NCBI GenBank assembly: GCA_009919985.1
Contig: RGAX01000020.1
Location: forward strand, 1 to 21,299
DNA length: 21,299 nt
Direction of reading: 5' to 3'
Source: Opitutaceae bacterium
Lineage (GTDB): Bacteria > Verrucomicrobiota > Verrucomicrobiia > Opitutales > Opitutaceae
The notes beneath the pieces were generated by a model. That model was not told where the DNA came from and did no database searches. It worked only from the letters and a program-made list of their open reading frames with translations. This document shows, piece after piece, positions 15,186 through 21,299 of this stretch. The translations under genes and the position numbers were made by a program. Position 1 is the first letter of the stretch. Each line of letters opens with the position of its first letter.

Positions 15186-15664
15186 GAAGAAAGTTAAAAT
15201 GTAAGTAGCGGAGCCAAGAGAACGCCTAGATTGTTATACAAACCATTGAACACTAATTTTTTACCAAACTTTTTTGTGTTATTACGGTATATTTCTAAAC
15301 ATTGCGGGATAACACACATGCCTAGGCTTTTCGCGATGTACCCGACTTTGGGTTCAACATTGAAGCTTTAGATTCGTGCATCAGCACCGATTGGTGCCCA
15401 GATTTAGCCTCTCGACGAGCTTTATTTTGACCTGCTCCACCCTTAAAGCAAGTCGTTCAATTCAGCCGCTAGTGAATGTCACTGGAATTGCCCCGCGATG
15501 GAGTCGTAAAGCCGTCCTAGAGCTAGGAAACCTAAAAGCAGGAGAACCTGAGTAGGAAATTCTGACGTAACCTCGCCAAATTGAGCAAGTTTACCGGCTG
15601 GCCGTCATCACCATAGAACGAGATTGATTGCCTCTTAAAAAACATGACCTTGGGTCCCATCTCC
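15186..15664. other. Non-coding stretch between ilvN and the nuclease pseudogene
   Basis: This 479-base region holds no gene I can recognise. Its left part (about 15233-15300) is AT-rich and probably carries the ilvN promoter. It contains short palindromes (GCCTAGGC near 15330, GCACC-GATT-GGTGC near 15384). Two short open frames exist: a 44-codon minus frame (15532-15666) and a plus frame of about 59 codons from a GTG near 15375 to a stop near 15552. Neither has a recognisable domain. GC is lower than in the neighbouring genes, which together with the broken nuclease gene suggests a decayed or acquired segment. Confidence 0.6.
15233..15238 (-). promoter_or_regulatory. Possible -10 element for ilvN-ilvC
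   Basis: The minus strand reads TATAAC here, about 48 bases before the ilvN ATG, inside an AT-rich patch (15233-15300) that stands out from the GC-rich surroundings. No TTGACA-like -35 box lies at 16-18 bases; the candidates there are A/T runs. The placement as the ilvN promoter is plausible, the exact box uncertain. Confidence 0.3.
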
Positions 15665-16779
15665 ATGCCGCCCACCTAATCTAACTCGGCTTCAAACTAT
15701 CAGGGATTAGTCGCAGATCTGAGCCGGTTATTGGAGGACGCACGTCGCGTCTCAGCACGTGCCGTGAACAGCGTGATGACGGCGACCTACTGGGAATTTG
15801 GACGGCGCATTGTTGAATTTGAGCAGGGTGGCGAAAAACGCGCAGGGTATGGCCAAGAATTGGTTGCCCGACTGGCAGAGGATCTCACGGCCCGGTTCGG
15901 ACGAGGTTACTCGCTTAGCAATTTAAAGAGTGCGCGAACCTTTTATTTGCTATGGCCGATTGGCCAGACGACGTCTGACCAATTGCCATCGCGCGACACA
16001 CCGAAGATTGGCCAGACAGTATCTGGCCAATTGGCGACGGCACCCGTTCGCTGCGCGTTTCCCCTCCCATGGTCGCACTACGTGCGCTTAATGACGGTGA
16101 AAAATGATGCCGCCCGTTGCTTCTACGAAACCGAAGCGCTGCGTGGCGGCTGGTCGGTGCGTCAACTCGACCGGCAGATCGCGACAATTTTCTACGAGCG
16201 TACGGCGCTATCCCGCAATAAGACTGCGATGCTCACGAAAGGAGCCAAAGCACGGCCGGAAGATCGCGTCGAAGCGGACGAAGAGATCAAGGATCCCCTC
16301 GTCCTCGAATTTCTCAACCTGAAGGACGAATACTCCGAGTCAGATCTGGAAGAAGCGCTGCTGCGCCATCTAGAAAAATTCCTGCTCGAACTCGGCGACA
16401 ATTTTGCGTTCGTCGGACGGCAGAGGCGGCTGCGGATCGGCGAGGAGTGGTATCGGGTAGATCTCCTGTTTTACCATCGGAAGCTGCGCTGCCTGGTCGT
16501 GATCGACCTTAAGATCGGCAAACTGACTCATGCTTATGCAGGACAGATGCACACATGTATCTAAACTACGCGCGGAAGCACTGGATGCAGGAGGGCGAGA
16601 ATCCGCCGGTGGGACTCATCCTATGCTCCAAGCCCGATGATGCGCTAGCCAAGTATGCACTCGAGGGATTACCGAACAAGGTGCTAGCGCGGGAATATAA
16701 GCTCGCGCTGCCGGATGAGAAGGCGCTGAGCGCGGAACTCGAAAAGTCCCGACAGATAATTGAGCGCAAGGCACGGTAG
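15665..16779 (+). pseudogene. DUF1016 / YhcG-type PD-(D/E)XK nuclease, broken by a stop codon and a frameshift
   Basis: The family is a predicted nuclease (N-terminal DUF1016 helical domain plus C-terminal PD-(D/E)XK core), often seen near restriction and mobile genes. Homologous-looking sequence starts upstream of any usable start: ATG 15665 reads MPPT, then TAA at codon 5 (15677-15679), then SNSASNYQGLVADLSRLLED in the same frame. The main body has VNSVMTATYWEFGRRIVEFE, WSHYVRL, LRGGWSVRQLDRQI, the KDPLVLEFL-LKDEYSESDLEEAL segment, and the nuclease motifs RVDLLFYH and VIDLKIGK. At 16550-16555 a CACACA run shifts the frame: frame 1 stops at 16564, and the conserved continuation YLNYARKHW-MQEGENPPVGLILC resumes in another frame (16555-16779). 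Removing one CA restores a continuous reading. Restart from TTG 15731 plus a separate C-terminal fragment is possible but would split the fold. Confidence 0.85.
15959..16031 (+). repeat. Pair of near-identical palindromes inside the nuclease pseudogene
   Basis: Two 25-base hairpin units lie 48 bases apart. Unit 1 (15959-15983) is ATTGGCCAGA, 5-base loop, TCTGACCAAT, with one mismatch. Unit 2 (16007-16031) is ATTGGCCAGA, 5-base loop, TCTGGCCAAT, perfect over 10 bp. Both are in frame and encode the peptide repeat IGQTxSxQL, between YLLWP and the conserved WSHYVRL segment of the DUF1016 domain. Confidence 0.85.
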
Positions 16780-16877
16780 TAAGAGCACGCTCACTCAGTT
16801 ACGCCACGCGTGATTGCCCTAAAATATCGACTTTCGGAAACAAACCGACCACCGGAAAATTCCGATAGCGCCGATAT

Positions 16878-16895
16878 ATAAATGAGTTCATTTAT
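16878..16895. repeat. AT-rich 18-base palindrome
   Basis: ATAAATGA and TCATTTAT flank a GT spacer, in the 162-base gap between the nuclease pseudogene and the 3' end of the response-regulator gene. It could be a weak bidirectional terminator stem or a protein-binding site; there is no adjoining T-run long enough to decide. Confidence 0.5.
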
Positions 16896-16941
16896 CGTGC
16901 CCAAAATCTAACGCTTTTGGTGCTTCGCGGTGGGCTTCTTA

Positions 16942-17571
16942 TTACCCCTGCCGGAGATATTTCACCACGGCCTCGATACGGCTGCGCACGTGGAGTTTTA
17001 GATAAATGTGGTTCACGTGTGTGCGCACTGTTTCCAAGCCGATGCCGAGTTGCTCCCCGACTTCCTTAAGGACTAGTCCCTTCACGAGCAAATCTAGCAC
17101 CTCTAGCTCTCGGGGCGAAAGTTGCTCGGCCTCGGCTGCAGGCTTCTCGCTACGGTGAAAAAACTGCACCACTTGGCGCGCGATGTGGGCCGACATCGGG
17201 GCGCCGCCGTGGCGCACGTCATGGAGCGCATCCAAGAGTTTTTCGGCCGCATCACGTTTCACGAGATAGCCGTTGGCACCGGCCTTGAGCGCGCGGAAGA
17301 TGCTATCATCATCCTCGTAGACCGTGAGCATGAGCACGAGCAAATACGGCAACTGGGCCTTGAGCCGCACCACGCACTCGATGCCGTTCATCTTGGGTAA
17401 TTTGATGTCCATCACTACGAGGTGCGGCTGCAGCCCGAGTATTTCCCGCAGGACCTCCTCCGCGGAGTGGAACGTCCCGAGCAACTGCAGGCGTTCGTCT
17501 GTGCGGATGAGCGCCGCCAAATTTTCCCGCACCGCGCGGTCGTCCTCTACAATGACTACGCCGGCTCTCAT
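16942..17571 (-). CDS. NarL/FixJ-type response regulator
   Basis: This is a 209-residue two-component regulator. The receiver domain (1-120) has the acidic pair E9-D10-D11, phospho-acceptor Asp55 in VVMDIKLPKMNG, switch Thr83 in LMLTVYEDDD and conserved Lys105 in GYLVKRDA. The LuxR/GerE helix-turn-helix (about 147-206) reads LSPRELEVLDLLVKGLVLKE, then GIGLETVRTHVNHIYLKL. A strong AAGGAGG (17579-17585) sits 7 bases before the ATG, inside the end of the kinase gene, whose stop overlaps this start (ATGA). The kinase is therefore its cognate partner. The regulator's target is unknown; the divergently transcribed TonB receptor beyond the kinase is the natural candidate. Confidence 0.95.
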   Translation of the reverse strand: MRAGVVIVEDDRAVRENLAALIRTDERLQLLGTFHSAEEVLREILGLQPHLVVMDIKLPKMNGIECVVRLKAQLPYLLVLMLTVYEDDDSIFRALKAGANGYLVKRDAAEKLLDALHDVRHGGAPMSAHIARQVVQFFHRSEKPAAEAEQLSPRELEVLDLLVKGLVLKEVGEQLGIGLETVRTHVNHIYLKLHVRSRIEAVVKYLRQG

Positions 17572-19385
17572 GCGCGCGCCTCCTTAGCCGGCAGTGGCAC
17601 ATAGATAAGAACCTGAGTTCCCGAGCCCGCTTTCGATTCCACGAGACATGCGCCACCGATCTCCTCCATACGCCGCGCTGAATGATTCAGTCCGTTACCG
17701 CGTTTTGCAGTCGCCGGATCGAAACCGTCGCCATTATCCGCAACGGTCACACGCAGGTGCTCGCCGTCGATTTCAAGCTGCACGCGCACTTCGGTGGCCC
17801 GCGCATGTTTGAGCGCGTTGTTCAATGTCTCCTTCACCACCATTATCAGACGGTGCCGCACGCCGCTCGGCAATGTGCGCGCCGGCAGCAAGATCGGGAT
17901 GTCGAGCCGACAGCGCACGCCGGCGTCGCGCAACACGGCCCCCGCATACTGGCTCAGGTAATTACTAAAACCTTCGAGCGAGTCGTGCGAGGGATTGGCC
18001 GCCCAGACAATTTCTTCGAGGGCCGACGCCAGTTCCTTGACTGCGCCGTTGATGTTACGGATGGGCTCCCGTACGGAGTCCTCCGGCGAAGCGGCCTTAA
18101 GGGCGCGTCCGGCCAGCAGCGATATTTGGGTGAAGCGCGCACCCATCTCGTCGTGCAGATCGCGCGCCATGCGCGTCCGTTCCTCATCCACGGCACGGCG
18201 CTTTTCTAAGCGCTGCACTTCGCGCTGTAGCTTTCTCCAAGTGAAATACCGTACCACCCCGAGCAGAACGGCGACGACGAGACTGGCACCGCACAACCGA
18301 AACCACGTGGTCGAATAAAATGGCGGTCGCACCTCTACCGGCAGGCGGAGTGACGGCCCCGTCGGACGGCCCAACTCGTCCGTCGCCCACGCTCGAAATA
18401 CATAATTGCCGATCGGGAGCGTGCGGAAAGACAACGCCGCATCGTGACCACGACCGATGCTGTACATTTCCTCTGTGTCCAATCGCAGACGCTGACCGGG
18501 CAATACCGGAATAGACGCGTCCAAGTTCATCAGCCAGCCTCCGGTGTTGTCGGGTTCCACATCAACCAACGCGAGCAGAGGCTCTGGCGCCTCGTTTTGT
18601 TGGTTATGAACATACAAACACGGAATATTGAGACCAGTGCCATCGCGGACCCAGGCTTGGGGATTACCGCGGGCAGACTCGAGACCTGACCCGCGCAAAT
18701 GTTCGAGTTTATAAAGCTCCGTACCCGCGGCCGTATCCGGCCCTGGCGTCAACGCTGTGAGTTCTAAGCGACGAATGGTCCAGAAACCGGTCGTGCGTGG
18801 CACGCCACCCGACACCATCAATATCCTCAACCGACTGGCTCGGTCCGGCACAACGGTTTCGTCCGCATGCCGGTGCCAACGCGAATTCTGTGGCAGGCCG
18901 CCCCAGCCCGGACTCTCGCCCTGGCGAATGAACGCAGCACTGCCGACAGGGCGATTGTCCCGGTCTAGGAAACGCAGCATGAGATACATTTGGCTATCGT
19001 GGTCCTGCAGATCGTTTTCCCAGCCTTCGAGGCGGGTTCGCAGACGCACTACCTGCGGCGTGCCAGGCGCAGCGGTCGTCAGCCCGATTTGGAGCGGAAA
19101 CTCTCGCGGCAGCAATGAGAGCCCTCGGTAGTCGGTGTCCGCACTGTTGTCGACGTTTGATTCCACGGCCGCGAGCACTACTCGGCCGCCGACCACAATT
19201 TCGTTCAGTGCCGGTCGAGCCGAATAGCGGAGCGTCTGCTCAGCGGCATCCAGATGCGCCCATCCACCGGCCACGCAGAACGCCGCCAGGCAAACGCACG
19301 GAATAATAGGCAAGCGCACGCTAACTAACGTCGTGATCCAATTTAAAATTCCGAGTTTATTTATGCCCACAGAGCCGCACAACAT
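17568..19385 (-). CDS. Membrane sensor histidine kinase (HisKA_3 type) with a large periplasmic domain
   Basis: From ATG 19385 the protein has 605 residues. A first hydrophobic segment (about 25-43, LPIIPCVCLAAFCVAGGWA) precedes roughly 315 periplasmic residues; their last part (YVFRAWATDELGRP through VEVRPPFYSTTWF) resembles the Y_Y_Y domain of hybrid sensors, without an evident beta-propeller before it. A membrane helix (363-381) and coiled linker follow. The HisKA_3 site is RMARDLHDEMGARFTQISLL with phospho-His411, and the ATPase has KETLNNALKHA, DNGDGFD (550-556) and GNGLNHSARRM. Start choice is uncertain: ATGs at 19526 and 19433 and a GTG at 19319 are also in frame. The GTG gives the most compact signal peptide; ATG 19433 lies inside the 19424-19446 palindrome. 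The stop overlaps the response-regulator ATG, so the two are co-translated. Confidence 0.9.
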   Translation of the reverse strand: MLCGSVGINKLGILNWITTLVSVRLPIIPCVCLAAFCVAGGWAHLDAAEQTLRYSARPALNEIVVGGRVVLAAVESNVDNSADTDYRGLSLLPREFPLQIGLTTAAPGTPQVVRLRTRLEGWENDLQDHDSQMYLMLRFLDRDNRPVGSAAFIRQGESPGWGGLPQNSRWHRHADETVVPDRASRLRILMVSGGVPRTTGFWTIRRLELTALTPGPDTAAGTELYKLEHLRGSGLESARGNPQAWVRDGTGLNIPCLYVHNQQNEAPEPLLALVDVEPDNTGGWLMNLDASIPVLPGQRLRLDTEEMYSIGRGHDAALSFRTLPIGNYVFRAWATDELGRPTGPSLRLPVEVRPPFYSTTWFRLCGASLVVAVLLGVVRYFTWRKLQREVQRLEKRRAVDEERTRMARDLHDEMGARFTQISLLAGRALKAASPEDSVREPIRNINGAVKELASALEEIVWAANPSHDSLEGFSNYLSQYAGAVLRDAGVRCRLDIPILLPARTLPSGVRHRLIMVVKETLNNALKHARATEVRVQLEIDGEHLRVTVADNGDGFDPATAKRGNGLNHSARRMEEIGGACLVESKAGSGTQVLIYVPLPAKEARA

Positions 19386-19423
19386 CGAACCAATCGTAGC
19401 GAAAGAACGGGTGCTTGACCATC

Positions 19424-19446
19424 CCCCGAACATGGGATGTTCGGGG
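19424..19446. promoter_or_regulatory. Perfect 10-bp-arm palindrome between kinase and receptor genes
   Basis: CCCCGAACAT (19424-19433) and ATGTTCGGGG (19437-19446) are exact complements around a GGG spacer; with one bulged C the symmetry extends two more bases each side. It lies upstream of the kinase gene (for starts at 19385 or 19319) and 97 bases before the receptor ATG. It has the geometry of an operator for a dimeric regulator, or of a leader hairpin in the kinase mRNA. Confidence 0.6.
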
Positions 19447-19543
19447 ATTCGGCAATTGGTTATGTTGATGCTATGCAGTGACTGATCCGCCCCACGGATA
19501 TTTGTGTCTGAGCCGTAATCGACCACTCACTAACCCCATCCCC

Positions 19544-21299
19544 ATGAAATTCGTCCCCTGCTTTAGTCTCTTGCTAGCCGCTGTAGTTTCGAACCCGGCC
19601 TCCGCTCAAGTCGCGCCGGCCGTTGCGTCAACGTCCAACACTCCCGCAGGCACCACTGCCACCAAAGGCGAAGAGGCGATTGAGCTCTCCCCTTTCGTTG
19701 TGGATGCATCGAAAGATACCGGCTATGCCGCGACCAATACGCTAGCCGGCAGCCGCCTCAACTCGCCGCTCAAGGAAATTCCTGCGCCAATCTCCATCAT
19801 GACGCCTGAATTCATGGCGGACGCTAATATCACCAACATTGATGAAGCGATCGGTTATGGCGTAAATACAAGTCTACGTGAAAACGCACAAGATGGAGCG
19901 GCTGACTCGTTTCTATTTGGTGGAAATTATCGCATTCGCGGGACCACTTCCCAGCAGTCAGCGCGCAATTATTTCGTCGTGAATAGCCGGGGTGACGCCT
20001 ACAATATTGAGTCAGCAACTTTCGCGCGCGGCCCCAATTCAATTCTTTTCGGTGCGGCCGATCCGGCGGGAGTTGTCAATGTCAGCACCAACAAGGCGGT
20101 ATTTCGAAACCTCCGCCAGATTGCTGCCCGTATTGATAGTGAAGGTGGCGCGCGTTATACCACTGACTTGAATCAGATAATTGTGCCCAATCGTGTTGCT
20201 ATTCGTATCGATGCGATGAGGCAACAACTCGGCTCCTATCAGGCGCAAAACTTTACTGACGAGGACCGTCTCTATGTAGCTGGCACGATCAAAATATTCG
20301 ATACGCAGAATTTAAAAACGACTTTTCGATTCGACACCGAGCGTGGCTTGATGGACCGCGCCGGCGCGCAGAAAAGTTTCCCAACCAACCGCGTTTCCGA
20401 GTGGCTTCGTCGTGGTAGTCAGCCGGTAACAACGGGGACAACCGTTCTTCCAGCAGCAACGCAAACCGCGTTGGGTGTCCAATCACAGGGCACCACTAAT
20501 CGGATCATAGCAATCGTCGGCGGTTCTACTACCCCAATAGTACCCTTGAATTGGAAAAATACCTACTGGGGCACAACGCAGAATTTCGATACCAATAACA
20601 CGGCCTCAACCCTTGGCCCAGTTTTTACTTGGAATGGGGTCGGCGGCTGGTCGTCTGCGAATGTCATCCCCTTAGACGTGAATATCAGTGGTTCTGACGC
20701 AACGAATCCAATGGACTTCTCCTCAACTGACTTATTTTTGGAGCAACAAGTCGGCCGAAACCTTTTCTTTGAATTAGCTTACACCAAGTATTTAAATGAT
20801 ATAATCTGGTGGCAGCCAGTGGGAGATCTATCCCTGTCGGTCGACCCGAATACCCTGCTGCCGAATGGGCAATCGAACCCGAATTACGGGCGCTATTTCT
20901 ACGATGAACAAACCAACGTTCAGCGTTATGGCACTGACGGCAAAGAATACCGATTAACCGCTTCTTACGACTTGGATTTGACGAAATATCAGCCGTTGCT
21001 CGGACGCCACCGCATTGCGGGGCTCTACGACAAGCGCGATTCAGGTATATATAAAACCATGCTACAGGAGCAGATTCTCAACGGGAATACGCTCTATGGC
21101 CTCCCCGCTGACTTAAGTAATGCCCAAAATCGTCTTACGCGCCGACACTATATAGATCCGAATACGAGAAATTATTCGATGGGCGACTTCAAGACACCCT
21201 TCACCGCGGGGGGCATGCAGACGGGTTTTATACCCGTCGGCCTTAACTCCATAGACTATTCAAAGACTGTCTCAAAGCTTGCCGTAGCGCAGAGCTATT
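19544..21299 (+). CDS. TonB-dependent outer-membrane receptor (3' end outside window)
   Basis: From ATG 19544 the frame is open for 585 codons to the window edge. A signal peptide (MKFVPCFSLLLAAVVSNPAS, cleavage near A21-Q22) precedes an Ala/Thr linker. A TonB-box-like IELSPFVVDA (46-55) leads into the plug: YAATNTLAGSRLNSPLKEIP, ISIMTPEFMADANITNIDEA, RIRGTTSQQSARNYFV, and ARGPNSILFGAADPAGVVNV, the most diagnostic stretch. The remainder is the start of the 22-strand beta-barrel, with alternating aromatic strands. The SPF-V-V box and GxRLN-type plug start match the large receptor families of Opitutaceae. Ligands could be siderophores, vitamins or glycans; none can be named. Codon use is more AT-tolerant than in the housekeeping genes. 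It is divergent from the kinase/regulator pair. No Shine-Dalgarno sequence is seen. Confidence 0.92.
   Translation, partial: MKFVPCFSLLLAAVVSNPASAQVAPAVASTSNTPAGTTATKGEEAIELSPFVVDASKDTGYAATNTLAGSRLNSPLKEIPAPISIMTPEFMADANITNIDEAIGYGVNTSLRENAQDGAADSFLFGGNYRIRGTTSQQSARNYFVVNSRGDAYNIESATFARGPNSILFGAADPAGVVNVSTNKAVFRNLRQIAARIDSEGGARYTTDLNQIIVPNRVAIRIDAMRQQLGSYQAQNFTDEDRLYVAGTIKIFDTQNLKTTFRFDTERGLMDRAGAQKSFPTNRVSEWLRRGSQPVTTGTTVLPAATQTALGVQSQGTTNRIIAIVGGSTTPIVPLNWKNTYWGTTQNFDTNNTASTLGPVFTWNGVGGWSSANVIPLDVNISGSDATNPMDFSSTDLFLEQQVGRNLFFELAYTKYLNDIIWWQPVGDLSLSVDPNTLLPNGQSNPNYGRYFYDEQTNVQRYGTDGKEYRLTASYDLDLTKYQPLLGRHRIAGLYDKRDSGIYKTMLQEQILNGNTLYGLPADLSNAQNRLTRRHYIDPNTRNYSMGDFKTPFTAGGMQTGFIPVGLNSIDYSKTVSKLAVAQSY

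Noticed and set aside
13282..15204. A 640-codon plus-strand open frame
   Set aside because: It lies wholly antisense to hemC, ilvC and ilvN, whose products are unmistakable; its translation has no family motifs. It is a GC-driven mirror frame.
1..21299. CRISPR array, tRNA/rRNA genes or IS elements
   Set aside because: No regularly spaced direct repeats, cloverleaf-like GTTCRA regions, transposase motifs or terminal inverted repeats were seen on reading both strands. A tRNA or rRNA covariance search was not possible.

Overview
The window looks like a chromosomal segment of a verrucomicrobium, most likely an Opitutaceae-type organism. The evidence is the conserved gene set, the moderately high GC, the Ala/Pro-rich tails on SecG and ParB, the scarcity of Shine-Dalgarno sequences, and an SPF-V-V-type TonB box on the receptor at the right end. 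This placement is inferred from sequence character; no marker gene such as 16S rRNA is present. Most genes are ordinary housekeeping genes on the minus strand.

Layout, in minus-strand transcription order from the middle to the left edge. An Lrp/AsnC regulator (6721-7209) is coupled to a class I aminotransferase (5524-6705), and a 13-bp hairpin terminator (5471-5504) follows. Then come der (3940-5439), a DUF4380-like sugar-mutarotase-fold protein (3048-3974, overlapping der), fmt (1984-3018), a LysM/coiled-coil protein (1423-1929), parB (473-1414) and secG (1-387, cut by the window edge). Divergent from the regulator on the plus strand are ffh (7337-8680) and an ogt-type DNA methyltransferase (8847-9335).

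A second minus-strand group reads ilvN (14715-15185), ilvC (13624-14649), a strong terminator (13562-13593), then hemC, hemD, a DegT-family aminotransferase, trpF and an EamA transporter (9344-13556). The last five are tightly packed, with ATGA and TAATG junctions, so haem/tetrapyrrole, sugar-nucleotide and tryptophan functions appear co-transcribed. The HemC product is odd: its cofactor-binding cysteine position is Arg and most of domain 3 is missing.

The right third is accessory. It holds a non-coding stretch (15186-15664), a DUF1016/YhcG-type PD-(D/E)XK nuclease gene broken by an early stop and a 2-nt frameshift (15665-16779), and a LuxR-type response regulator with its membrane histidine kinase (16942-about 19385). 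A TonB-dependent receptor (19544 to the right edge) is transcribed away from the kinase across a short intergenic region with a perfect 10-bp-arm palindrome. That arrangement suggests a sensing/uptake locus, but the substrate cannot be read from the sequence.

I found no CRISPR array, rRNA, tRNA, IS element or clear new defence system. The best leads are the cysteine-less HemC, the terminator lying directly against the hemC start codon, the twin palindromes inside the nuclease pseudogene, and the palindrome between the kinase and receptor genes.
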